A DNA stretch of 64,000 nt from Archangium gephyra (GTDB taxonomy: Bacteria > Myxococcota > Myxococcia > Myxococcales > Myxococcaceae). The stretch is taken from NCBI GenBank assembly GCA_003243425.1, contig QFQP01000013.1:124001-188000 (forward strand). The letters are read 5' to 3'. Shown piece after piece: positions 9,015 to 17,706 of the stretch; within the stretch, counting starts at the first letter, position 1; each line of letters starts with the position of its first letter. A model generated the notes under the pieces. That model was not told where the DNA came from. It did not search any database and saw only the letters and a list, made by a program, of their open reading frames with translations. The position numbers and the translations under genes were made by a program.

Positions 9015-9529
9015 AGAAGCTGGCGCTGCTCTTCGCGCTCGCGTCCTGCGGGCTCGACAACTCGCTGGGCGGCAGCTTGAGCGAGGTCTTCCCGCTCGAC
9101 ATCTCGACGGCCGAGGTCGCGCGGAACGAAGAAGCGCTGCAGGTGACGTACTTCCGCAACCGCGGCGTGTTCCTCGACGTGGTGGCGCGAATCTCGGTGT
9201 CGTTGAAGGTCGAAGGCGTGTCCGAAGACGGCGGCGTGCCGGTGCTGGTACCGAAAGAAGGCACGCGCATCGAAGTGGTGGGTGACTACTCGCCGGGCAA
9301 CCCGCGTTGCGCAGTGACGACTGCGCCCGGTGGTGAACCGGTGCGCAACCTCCCGCGCATCAAGCGCGGCGACTTCACCATCACCTCGGGCGGCGAATAC
9401 GGCGAGGTCACGTCGGGCAACTTCTCGGTGTTGTTCGAACAGGAAGGCGGCGACGTGGGCTTCGGCCGCACGCTGTTCGGGAACTTCAAGGGAGAGCTGC
9501 GCGACGCGGGCTTCGGCGAGCTGCCCTGA
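9011..9529 (+). CDS. Hypothetical lipoprotein
   Basis: A 172-aa predicted lipoprotein with a short signal peptide MKKLALLFALASC. The mature protein is rich in beta strands (VVARISVSLKVEGV, DFTITSGGEYGEV) with no recognised domain. Its ATG overlaps the stop of the propeller-like lipoprotein by 4 nt, so the two are probably produced and act together. Confidence 0.7.
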   Translation: MKKLALLFALASCGLDNSLGGSLSEVFPLDISTAEVARNEEALQVTYFRNRGVFLDVVARISVSLKVEGVSEDGGVPVLVPKEGTRIEVVGDYSPGNPRCAVTTAPGGEPVRNLPRIKRGDFTITSGGEYGEVTSGNFSVLFEQEGGDVGFGRTLFGNFKGELRDAGFGELP

Positions 9530-9823
9530 GCTCGCGCGTCAGAAGGTCCTGGTCGCGGAGTTGTTGGAGGTGTTCGCCTCCGGGAGTGCCGTCGGCGTTG
9601 GTGCCGAACGCCGTGCAGGTCACGGTGCCGCTCGGCGCGACCGCGTTGTAGTGGCTGCGCGATTCACCCAGCGCGATGTTCTCGCCGACGGTGAGCACGC
9701 TGGCGCTCCCGAACTTCGAGCATTCGACGCGCGTCGCTTTGCCCTGGCGACCGCGGTTGCGCGGCCGTGTGACGTCCAGAAGAGCGTCACCCGTGAGGTC
9801 GATACTCGCCTCGCCACGCGGTC
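9486..9823 (-). pseudogene. Possible gene remnant lacking a start
   Basis: Between the lipoprotein pair and the kinase, the minus strand holds an open frame with coding-like codon use (G/C-rich third positions) and protein-like segments such as ASIDLTGDALLDV, RVECSKFGSASVL and PSGTVTCTAFGTNADG. There is no ATG in the frame. The first GTG lies at 9698, in the middle of the protein-like part, and the frame stops only inside the 3' end of the opposite gene. It could be an N-terminally truncated Ig-like secreted protein, or a chance frame in GC-rich DNA. Confidence 0.3.
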
Positions 9824-9828
9824 TTTTT

Positions 9829-11205
9829 TCAGGCCTTTTCGAGGAAGACGCGCAGGTTGGTCGACGTGCCCGCGACGACGAGCGCCCAGCGCTCCACGCG
9901 ACGGTAGCCGTCCATCTCGATGCGCACCTGGTGCGGGCCCGCGCTCAAGGTCAGCGTGTGCGGCGTGGTGCCCATGTACTTGCCGGCCACGAAGATCTTC
10001 GCCGCGGCGGCGGCGCCCTTCGCGGTGACGACCACGCGCAGCTGACCCGAGTTGGGGAGCACCTCGACGACGTTCTTGTCGCGGGTGCGCTCGTCGGTCT
10101 CGGCCGCGGCGATGTTCTTGTCGAGCCGCATGACGACGGTCTTCTGTTCACCCGAGACAGCCGTCTCACTCGGCGCGGCGGGCACCGACAACACGTCGCT
10201 GTTGTCCGCTTCGGGGACGTCGGCGGCGATGGGCGGCGGTGGCTTCGAAGGCGGTCTCGTGGCGCGCGGGACGACGCGCGTGCGCTCACCGGTGCCAATG
10301 TCGAACGCACGCGAGAGGTCGATCTGCTTCGTGCCCGCGGCAGCTTCGAGATCGTTGATGAACTTCGTCACGTCCGACGGGCGCTCGTCGCGCCGCTTCG
10401 CGAGCCCGCGCATCAATACCTGCGAGACCCGCGCAGGCACCGACTTCACCAACGCGCTCGCGTCGGGCGGCGGCGTGTTCTTGTGGCCGTAGAGCACCTC
10501 GAAGTTGTTGTTGCCGAGGTAGGGCGGCCGCCCGGTCATCAACTCGAAGGTCACCGCCGCGAGCGCGTAGATGTCGGTGCGCTTGTCGATGTCTTCGACA
10601 CCCAGGATCTGCTCTGGCGACATGTAATACGGCGTGCCGACCATCGCGCCGGGGCGCGTGAGCCCGGGGTTCGCCTGATCTCGCACCACCCCGAGGTCGA
10701 GAATGGTGATGCGACCTTCGGTGGTGAGGAACACGTTCTGCGGCTTGATGTCGCGGTGAACGAGGCCCTGCGCGTGAAGAAACGACAGCCCGTTGGCGAT
10801 CAGCTTCACGATCGACACTGTCTCGTGAACGCCGATCTTCCCGCCGTTCTTCTCGAGCACCTCCGAGAGCGTGAGGCCCTCGAGGAACTCCATGACGATG
10901 AACGGGAGCACGCCGCGGCGACCGTGACCGTGAAAGGCGACGATGTTCGGGTGCTGAATGGCCGTCATCTTCTCGGCTTCGCGTTCGAAGCGGGCCACGA
11001 CCTTCGGCTTGCGGCAGTGCTCGGGCGCGAGAATCTTGATGGCGACGACCTGGTTGGTCTTCACGTCGCGGCCGCGGAACACGCTGCCCATCGCGCCCTG
11101 GCCGATGCGCGTTTCCAGCCGCCACCGGCCGTCCATCAGCTCGCCGGGCGTCACGTGAACGACGACCGTGTGATCGTGAGAATCTGCCGCCAAAACGCCG
11201 AACAC
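9829..11205 (-). CDS. Ser/Thr protein kinase with C-terminal PEGA domain
   Basis: A 458-aa eukaryotic-like kinase. It has the Gly loop GQGAMGSVF (~35-43), the ATP-anchoring Lys in VAIKI (~57), catalytic HRDIKPQN (~150) and metal-binding DLG (~170, in place of DFG), then GTPYYMSPEQI. A Pro-rich, acidic linker follows. The last ~60 residues form a PEGA-type beta domain (KIFVAGKYMGTTPHTLTL ... VRIEMDGYRRVE). No transmembrane helix is seen, so it is probably cytoplasmic. GTG 11205 is 1 nt after the upstream stop; a TTG four codons later has a better AAGGTG spacing. Substrates are unknown. Confidence 0.9.
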   Translation of the reverse strand: MFGVLAADSHDHTVVVHVTPGELMDGRWRLETRIGQGAMGSVFRGRDVKTNQVVAIKILAPEHCRKPKVVARFEREAEKMTAIQHPNIVAFHGHGRRGVLPFIVMEFLEGLTLSEVLEKNGGKIGVHETVSIVKLIANGLSFLHAQGLVHRDIKPQNVFLTTEGRITILDLGVVRDQANPGLTRPGAMVGTPYYMSPEQILGVEDIDKRTDIYALAAVTFELMTGRPPYLGNNNFEVLYGHKNTPPPDASALVKSVPARVSQVLMRGLAKRRDERPSDVTKFINDLEAAAGTKQIDLSRAFDIGTGERTRVVPRATRPPSKPPPPIAADVPEADNSDVLSVPAAPSETAVSGEQKTVVMRLDKNIAAAETDERTRDKNVVEVLPNSGQLRVVVTAKGAAAAAKIFVAGKYMGTTPHTLTLSAGPHQVRIEMDGYRRVERWALVVAGTSTNLRVFLEKA

Positions 11206-11206
11206 C

Positions 11207-11983
11207 TTACACGCTGAGACCGAACAGCGAGGTCGCGTTGTCGCAGGTGACACGTCGAATCACGCTCGCCGACAGGCCAGCCTTTTCGAGGCGATGTGCC
11301 GCGCGCCCCAGCGCCAGAATGTCGGACGCGCCATCGCCCGCCGCCGTATCGAGCACCAATCGCTCCGGGCCCAGCGCGCGCACGAGCGAGACGGCCTTCT
11401 CGACCGTCAGGTGATCGGGGTGCAGCGTCAGCCCTGCGTAGAAGCCGAGCTCGCGAATGGTGCGCACCGTTCGCCCGACCGCGCCGTCCACGAGAATCCG
11501 TGACGTCGGCAGCTCCGCGCGCTGCAACACGTTGAGCAGCTTCCTGGTCACGCGCTCCTTTTCGAGGCCCGGCGCCGAGACGATGGCCGCGAGCTGATAC
11601 TGCTCGGCGAACGCCAGTTGCTCGAGGAGCGCTTCTTCTTCCCGCTCGTCGCCACGGAACAGCCCGAGCTGCCCCAAAGCGACGACCTTTCCGCCGCGCA
11701 GATAGCCGGGCAGGGCTTCCATCACCTGACCGAAGCCGCGGCGAGGCAGGGCCACCGGGTGAACACCCAGCGCCACGCGCGCTTTCAGTCCCGACTTCTC
11801 GAGCCGCTTCAGCTGCACGCCGAGCAGTTCATCCCAGTGCGCAAAAATGCCGTCGGGCGTCGCCGGGTGCGCCGTGGCATCGGCCACCACGATCACGCCG
11901 CGCACGCCGAAGATCTGCAGCGTCTCGAGGTCGCGTTCGTCGAGTGACGCGGGATGCATGCGTGGATCGAAGAGAACGCTCAC
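11207..11983 (-). CDS. TatD-like TIM-barrel protein, apparently without metal ligands
   Basis: A 258-aa protein whose order of motifs follows the TatD-related hydrolase family (COG1099 type): FDPRMHP at the N-terminus, ALGVHP, VVALGQLGL, AAIVSAPG, RILVDGA and VLDTAAGDG. In active members the corresponding positions carry metal ligands (HxH, the Glu of GEIGL, VHTPH, DH and SD). Here most are replaced: HxH by RMH, Glu by Gln, and both later His sites are lost. The fold is therefore probably kept while hydrolase activity is doubtful. It starts with GTG and lies directly upstream of the kinase gene, 1 nt away, so a role as a partner or ligand sensor is conceivable. Confidence 0.72.
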   Translation of the reverse strand: MSVLFDPRMHPASLDERDLETLQIFGVRGVIVVADATAHPATPDGIFAHWDELLGVQLKRLEKSGLKARVALGVHPVALPRRGFGQVMEALPGYLRGGKVVALGQLGLFRGDEREEEALLEQLAFAEQYQLAAIVSAPGLEKERVTRKLLNVLQRAELPTSRILVDGAVGRTVRTIRELGFYAGLTLHPDHLTVEKAVSLVRALGPERLVLDTAAGDGASDILALGRAAHRLEKAGLSASVIRRVTCDNATSLFGLSV

Positions 11984-13347
11984 GTGACGATTCTACGCTC
12001 CGCCGTTGCGCCGCGTGACTGCTTCGGTCAAGCACACCCGGTGTCCGGTCGGGTCTTCAGCGTGGCAGCGCTCGTGTTCGGGCTCACCACGTTCACCGTC
12101 TACGCCGTCGCCCCACAACGCGTGCAGAGCGACAGCATCTGGTCGATTCCACTCGCGCTCACGTTGCTGCAAGACGGCTCGCTCACGCTCGATCGCTACG
12201 CCGACACGTGCGCGCGCGTGCCGCACGGCTGTTCGACGCTCAATGGTCATCTGCGCCCCGAATTTCCCATCGCCACGTCGCTCATCGCGGCGATCCCCCT
12301 CGCGCTCGTCGAAGGTGTGGTGCATGTCTGGCCGTGGCCCAACCGCGCGTTCGAACGTTGGGAAACCCACGCGCACGCACGAGGCGACATCACGCTCGAC
12401 TTCTTCGACGTCACCGAGAACCTCATCGCCAGCGGAGTGGTCGCGCTCGCCGCGGTGTTCTTCTTCCTCGCAGCGCTGCGTCGACTCGGCACGGTGCGTG
12501 GCGCGTTGATGGCCGCCGTGGTCTTCGCGTTCGGTACCTCACTCTTCTCGACGGCCAGTCGCGTGCTCTGGCAGCACGGGCCCGCCTTGTTGTTCGCCAC
12601 CATCGCGTTGTGGCTCTCGTTGCGCGTCTCGACCAGGCGCGGACTGTTGTTGCTCGGCGTCTGTCTCGGGGCTGCGTGGGTGTGCCGGCCGACGATGGCG
12701 CTCTTCGGGCTCGCGATGTGCTGGCCGCTCTGGTGCACCCATCGCTGGGTCAACCATTGCCGCCGTACTTCGCCGCGTCGCGGCTCGGTTCGCCGTCGTT
12801 CGGGGAAGCGCTCGCCGGAAATCTGGTGAGCCCCGCGCGCGGCTTGTTGCTGTTCACGCCTGTGCTGTTGCTCATTCCGTTCGGTTTCCGTCGGGCACCG
12901 CTCGAACTCGCGATGCTGGCGTGGCTCTTCGCGCACTGGCTGGTCATCTCGGCGTTTCCGCATTGGTGGGCGGGTCACTGCTTCGGGCCGCGGCTGTGGA
13001 CGGAAGCGATGCTCGGCGCGTGTTGGCTGTTGCTCCCGTTGTTCGAGAAGCGACTCTCACCGGTGCTGATCGTGCTCTCGATACTGAGCATCGCCATTCA
13101 CACGCGCGGCGCCACGTCGGTGATTCCGTGGAAGTGGAACGGCGTGCCCGACAACGTCGACGAACACCCTGAACGCCTGTGGGACTGGCGCGACCTTCAG
13201 TTTCTTCGTCGCGACTCAGCACCCGCAGCAGCGCATCTGGGTGAGGTTCAATTCCGCTCCGGCGCGCGAGAAGATGATCGTCTGGCAGTCGGTTTGAACC
13301 ACGAACTCAGGTTGCGCGTCGCCCAGTACGTCGCGCACGGTGACTGA
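11984..13347 (+). pseudogene. Polytopic membrane protein interrupted by a frame change
   Basis: Two consecutive frames together make one membrane protein. The first frame (GTG 11984 or GTG 12041) has hydrophobic segments AALVFGLTTFTVYAV, IATSLIAAIPLAL, VALAAVFFFLAALRRL and LLLGVCLGAAWVC, then degenerates into Arg-rich sequence after AMCWPLW (~12734) and stops at 12829. From ~12740 another frame continues with GQPLPPYFAASRLG, GNLVSPARGLLLFTPVLLL and further helices. The shape recalls glycosyltransferase-39-like membrane proteins. The break probably includes a deletion, since a membrane segment usually sits there. The 3' end runs into antisense of the next gene from 13216, so the original stop may also be lost. 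A sequencing error cannot be excluded. Confidence 0.65.
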
Positions 13348-14307
13348 GCGGGCCCGGCTGGGGAGCCACAGCTTCGCGCTCCGCGTCTTCTTCGCCTCTG
13401 GCCAGGTGGCGATGACCGAGTCGTGTTCGATGTCGCGTTCCGAGTCGGGGTCCGTTCTGGCGACGAAGCGGTAGCGCGTGCCGTCCTTCGCGACGAGCTC
13501 CGCCGGCAGCTCCGTGGCGGAGACGCCCACGGTGGGCCGACGCTTCCATCCTTCGGGGAGCTCGCCGAAGGTGACGGCGACGGCGCGTTCGCCGACGGGG
13601 AGACTCACGTCGATGACCGCGTCGAAGCCCAGCTCGCCGCCACACTCGTTCCACGTGGTGACGCGAACTTCGCGAACGGTGCCCGGCACCGCGGCGCTGC
13701 CGTTGGGCAGCACCCACAGCGGCCGGTCCAGCGACAGGCCCAGCTTCGCCCACTCGCTGCGCGGCAAGGGCCCGTTGGGGAGCGGCTTGTCGTACGAGCG
13801 CCGCACGAGTTCGATGGCGTTCTCGCCGTTGGCACTCGAGATGACGGGAAAGACGCGCGTGCGACGGTATTGCGCGAGCGACGCCATGACCGATGCGTCA
13901 GCGTCGTTCCCGAGCTTCGCGTACGCCTCTGAAAGTGACTGCAGCACCTCGACGTCGTTGCCATCGAGCGCCGCCGCGCGTTGCCACCAGGTCAGCGCGT
14001 CTTCAGGTTTCGTCGCGCCGCGCGCCAGGCTGATGGCGGCTGCCCTGGTCAACGGTTCGGGCGCGATCAACCGCTCGTCGAGCCAGCCGACGCGACCGTT
14101 GCGCACGCGCACCTCCACGAAGCCCTCGCGGCGCGAGAGTACGCTCAGCGGTGAGTTGATCTGCAGTCGCCCGGTGACCTTCGCGGTGGTCGTCGGCGCG
14201 CCACGGAGCAACGCGGTCGACGCCTGCACGAAGACCGGCTCACTGCCGCCGTCGAGTGCGAGCGCAGCGAAGGGCAAGAGGGCCAGGCAGCGCAGAAGGC
14301 GCGTCAT
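13216..14307 (-). CDS. Secreted SH3-like domain protein
   Basis: A 363-aa protein with a cleavable signal peptide (MTRLLRCLALLPFAALA). Residues ~20-80 resemble a bacterial SH3 fold (TALLRGAPTTTAKVTGRL ... GFVEVRVRNGRVGWLDERL). A TPR-like helical stretch follows (EDALTWWQRAAALDGNDVEV), then a C-terminal beta-rich part of unknown type ending MRCCGC. Probably a periplasmic protein that binds cell wall or protein. ATG 14307 is chosen for the signal peptide. The 3' end overlaps the tail of the interrupted membrane gene. Confidence 0.7.
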   Translation of the reverse strand: MTRLLRCLALLPFAALALDGGSEPVFVQASTALLRGAPTTTAKVTGRLQINSPLSVLSRREGFVEVRVRNGRVGWLDERLIAPEPLTRAAAISLARGATKPEDALTWWQRAAALDGNDVEVLQSLSEAYAKLGNDADASVMASLAQYRRTRVFPVISSANGENAIELVRRSYDKPLPNGPLPRSEWAKLGLSLDRPLWVLPNGSAAVPGTVREVRVTTWNECGGELGFDAVIDVSLPVGERAVAVTFGELPEGWKRRPTVGVSATELPAELVAKDGTRYRFVARTDPDSERDIEHDSVIATWPEAKKTRSAKLWLPSRARSVTVRDVLGDAQPEFVVQTDCQTIIFSRAGAELNLTQMRCCGC

Positions 14308-14383
14308 GCGCCCAGCATGCGTGAATCGGCCGCACATTCAAACGTGACGCTCCACGCTGGACGTGAGAGAGGCCGCCGGAATC

Positions 14384-15628
14384 ATGGCGATCTGTGGGCT
14401 CGATTTCGGTACCAGCAACAGCGCGGTGGCGCTTCCCAACGGTGAAGTGCTCCGCATCGACGTGACGGCGCAACAGCCGAAGTTGTTCCGCACCGTTCTC
14501 TTCTTTCCGGAAGACACCGCTGAAGTGCTCGCCGGCAACGAAGCCATCGAGCGGTATCAGGAAGACAACGCGGGCCGCTTCATTCAGTCGATGAAGACCT
14601 GGCTCCCGGCGTCGAGCTTTTCCCGCACCACGCTGCGCAATCGCACGTTGTCGCTCGAGGAGCTGATCGCGGTGTTCCTCCGGCGCATTCGCGTCGTGGC
14701 AGCTGAAGCCGCAGGCGCCGAGTTCGAAGAAGTGGTGCTCGGCCGCCCGGCACGGTTCTCTACCGACCCGAAGGTCGACGCCTTCGCCGAAGAGCGGCTC
14801 AAGAAGGCCGCCGAGCTCGCCGGGTTCACCAACGTCCGCTTTCTCATCGAGCCCATCGCCGCCGCGCTCGCGTACGAAGCGCGCCTCGAACGTGACGAAG
14901 TGGTGCTGGTCGCCGACTTCGGCGCCGGCACCACCGACTTGACGGTGATGCACCTGGGCCCCGCGCGCCGTGACAAGGCCGATCGACGAGAAGACGTGGT
15001 GGCGTCCACCGGCGTCTACGTCGGTGGCGATCGCTTCGACGCTGCGATCATGAAGCACAAGCTGTTCCCGTATTTCGGTCACGGCTCGACGTACCTGCCG
15101 ACCATCACCGGCAGGCGCATGGAGATGCCGACCTACGTCTCGAGCCGGCTGTTGTCGTGGAACGAGATGTCGCTCATTCGCGAGAAGAAGACGCGCGAAC
15201 TCATCGACATGATGCTCAAGACGAGCGACCGCAAGCCGGCCATCGAAGCGCTGCACGATCTCGTCATGTACAACCTCGGCTTCCGGCTCTACCGCGCCAT
15301 CGAGAAGGCCAAGGTCACGCTGTCGACGGAGAAGACGGCGAGTTTGGAATTCGAGGAGGAGCGCATCTCGATTCACGAGACCATCACGCGCGACGAGTTC
15401 GATGCGGCGTCGGCGCACCTCATCGTCGAGCTCGAGGAGACGACCGACGAGCTGCTCGCGCGGTTGCCGTCGTCGCTGAAGATCGACTCGGTGTTTCTGA
15501 CCGGCGGCTCGTCGCACGTGCCTGCCGTGCAGCAGCTCTTCGCGCGGAAGTTCGGTGCCGAGCGCCTTCGCACCGCCGATGCGTTCACCAGCGTCGTCGA
15601 AGGTCTGGGCCGCGCGTCGAAGGGGTGA
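14384..15628 (+). CDS. Hsp70-family chaperone, YegD-like
   Basis: A 414-aa actin-fold ATPase, shorter than DnaK and lacking its C-terminal substrate domain. Phosphate 1 motif GLDFGTSNS follows the start; phosphate 2 is VADFGAGTTDLTV; the adenosine motif is FLTGGSSHVPAVQ near the C-terminus. The stretch LIEPIAAALAYEA is typical of Hsp70 proteins. This arrangement fits the YegD branch, whose clients are poorly known. ATG 14384 has AGAGAGG about 10 nt upstream. It converges with the gamma-glutamyltransferase gene. Confidence 0.88.
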   Translation: MAICGLDFGTSNSAVALPNGEVLRIDVTAQQPKLFRTVLFFPEDTAEVLAGNEAIERYQEDNAGRFIQSMKTWLPASSFSRTTLRNRTLSLEELIAVFLRRIRVVAAEAAGAEFEEVVLGRPARFSTDPKVDAFAEERLKKAAELAGFTNVRFLIEPIAAALAYEARLERDEVVLVADFGAGTTDLTVMHLGPARRDKADRREDVVASTGVYVGGDRFDAAIMKHKLFPYFGHGSTYLPTITGRRMEMPTYVSSRLLSWNEMSLIREKKTRELIDMMLKTSDRKPAIEALHDLVMYNLGFRLYRAIEKAKVTLSTEKTASLEFEEERISIHETITRDEFDAASAHLIVELEETTDELLARLPSSLKIDSVFLTGGSSHVPAVQQLFARKFGAERLRTADAFTSVVEGLGRASKG

Positions 15629-15632
15629 TTCT

Positions 15633-17327
15633 TCAGTCCTGACCCGACGGAGCTCCTTCGTTCCGTGGGTCCGACGCGGCGGTCTTCAAACCCGTCGCCG
15701 GGTCGACCATCACCGCTTCTGCGTCGCCCCAGCCGGGCCCGATGCGCTTGAAGGTGTGCCCCATCGCCTCGAGCGCACGCAACGTCGCCGGGTCGAGACC
15801 AGCACCGTCGACCCATACTTCGTCGGGCATCCACTGGTGGTGAATGCGGCCCTGACCCACGGCGCGCACCACGTCGAGCTCACCGTCGATGACGTTGCTG
15901 ATGACCTGCATCACCGTCGTAGGAATCGTCGAACCGCCCGGTGAGCCGACGGCCAGCAGCACGTCCTTCGGCCGGTCCTTCATGAACACCAGCGTCGGGG
16001 TCATCGACGAAACGGGGGTCTTTCCCGGAGCGATGGCGTTCGCCTCGCCCATCAGCAGCCCGAAGACGTTGGGCGTCCCCGGCTGCGCTGCGAAGTCGTC
16101 CATCTCGTCGTTGAGCAACACGCCCGTGCCCTTCGCCACCACGCAGCTGCCGAAGTAGTAGTTGATGGTGGTGGTCAACGCCGCCGCGTTGCCGTCTTTG
16201 TCGATCACCGAGATGTGCGTGGTGTTCTTCTTCGGCGGCGCACCTTCGTCTCTGGTGGTGCCGAATGACGGCATCAACGTCGACGACTTCGTGGCCTTCT
16301 TCCCGTCGATGCCGAGCGCGAGCGACTTCAGGTAGTCGGGGCTCGTCAGCCGGGAAACGGGAACCTCGACGAAGCCGGGATCTCCGATGTCCTTCGCGCG
16401 ATCCACGTACGCGCGGCGCAGCGCTTCGATGAAGGTGTGCACCGACTCGACTTCACGTGAGCCGGGGCCCTTCACGCCGCGCGCCTCGAGAATGCCGAAG
16501 GTCTCGAGCATCGCGATGCCGCCCGCGCTCGGCGGAGGCATCGTCACCAGGCGATGCCCGCGGTAGCTGCCCTCGAGCGGCGTGCGCCACGTCGTCTTGT
16601 ACTTCTCGAGATCGCTCAGCTCGATGACCCCGCCGCCTTTCTGCACCGTGCCCACCACGCTCTTGGCGACGGCGCCTTTGTAGAAAGCAGCAGCGCCGCT
16701 CTTCGAGATGGCCGTCAGCGTTTTTCCCAACTCCGGCTGCTTGAGCACCGTGCCGACCTTCGGTGCCGCGCCGTCACGGAGGAAGATGCGCGCTGCTTCT
16801 TCGTCTTTCGACAGACACGACAAGCGCCGGGTCGCCAGATCGACGTACTTCGGCGTGACCACGAAGCCCTGCGTCGCCGCGCGAATCGCCGGTGCCAACA
16901 CCTTGCTGCGCGGCAGCTTGCCGTACTTCGCGTGCAGCTCGAGGTAGCCCATCACCGCGCCGGGCACGGCCACCGACAACGCGCCGTCGGTCGCTTTCTC
17001 AGGCACGAACTTGCCATCGACAAGATACATGTCGCGGCTTGCCTTCCCGGGCGCCACTTCGCGGAAATCGAGTGCGAGATCGCTCCCGTCCTTCGCGAGG
17101 TGAATCACCGCGAAGCCGCCGCCTCCGAGCCCCGAGTGATACGGCCCCACGACCGCCATCGTGAACGCCGTCGCCACCACCGCGTCGATCGCGTTGCCGC
17201 CCGCGTCGAGCATCTCTTTCCCCGCCGCGCTGCCGACCGGGTGCGCGGCTGCGACCGCACCTCCGCCCCACGGGCGCGCTGCGAACACCGACGTCGAAAC
17301 CAACACCACGAGGCTGATCAGCCGCAT
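15633..17327 (-). CDS. ggt: Gamma-glutamyltransferase
   Basis: A 564-aa precursor with a signal peptide (MRLISLVVLVSTSVFA). The family start GGAVAAAHPVGSAAGKEML is present, and the catalytic Thr of the small subunit lies in KKNTTHISVIDKDGNAAA. Downstream are GTGVLLNDEMDDFA and PVSSMTPTLVF, which shape the active site. The family is made as a single chain that cuts itself before the catalytic Thr, then acts in the periplasm on glutathione and gamma-glutamyl compounds. AGGAGA precedes ATG 17327. Monocistronic. Confidence 0.93.
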   Translation of the reverse strand: MRLISLVVLVSTSVFAARPWGGGAVAAAHPVGSAAGKEMLDAGGNAIDAVVATAFTMAVVGPYHSGLGGGGFAVIHLAKDGSDLALDFREVAPGKASRDMYLVDGKFVPEKATDGALSVAVPGAVMGYLELHAKYGKLPRSKVLAPAIRAATQGFVVTPKYVDLATRRLSCLSKDEEAARIFLRDGAAPKVGTVLKQPELGKTLTAISKSGAAAFYKGAVAKSVVGTVQKGGGVIELSDLEKYKTTWRTPLEGSYRGHRLVTMPPPSAGGIAMLETFGILEARGVKGPGSREVESVHTFIEALRRAYVDRAKDIGDPGFVEVPVSRLTSPDYLKSLALGIDGKKATKSSTLMPSFGTTRDEGAPPKKNTTHISVIDKDGNAAALTTTINYYFGSCVVAKGTGVLLNDEMDDFAAQPGTPNVFGLLMGEANAIAPGKTPVSSMTPTLVFMKDRPKDVLLAVGSPGGSTIPTTVMQVISNVIDGELDVVRAVGQGRIHHQWMPDEVWVDGAGLDPATLRALEAMGHTFKRIGPGWGDAEAVMVDPATGLKTAASDPRNEGAPSGQD

Positions 17328-17453
17328 CACTCGTCTCTCCTGTGGTCGAAACCTGCGCACCTGCTGCCACATCTATGGCGCCGGTGACGCACTCGTTTCT
17401 TGACGCGCTGCGCAAATGGTTGAAATCGCGAACGCTGGCCGGTGGCACGGAGC

Positions 17454-17675
17454 ATGCTGACGTGCCGCGTCATGCCGGCGAGCCACGACATCACGCGTAC
17501 GACGACGGTCGCCGCCGACGACGCTCGAGCCGTGGCGTTCCTGGGCGTCGCGACGTTCCTGAAGCCGAGCTACCGCATCGCGGTGACGCCTCGAACCGGC
17601 GCGCTGGCCGTTCGGGTGCAGCCCGTTGCAGTGGTGCCTGAACCGCTCCAGGAAACGCGGCCCGCGCGTCATTGA
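17454..17675 (+). CDS. Possible small protein, unknown
   Basis: A 73-codon frame with strongly G/C-rich third positions, reading MLTCRVMPASHDITRTT and continuing through AVAFLGVATFLKPSYRIAV. GGAG lies unusually close to ATG 17454, and a GTG four codons earlier is another possible start. It ends 31 nt before glmU. Apart from this the 379-bp gap between ggt and glmU shows nothing identifiable and should contain the glmU promoter. The case for a real gene rests only on codon use and position. Confidence 0.35.
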   Translation: MLTCRVMPASHDITRTTTVAADDARAVAFLGVATFLKPSYRIAVTPRTGALAVRVQPVAVVPEPLQETRPARH

Positions 17676-17706
17676 CCGCGCGTACCTCAACTGCAAAAGG
17701 GCGGGC

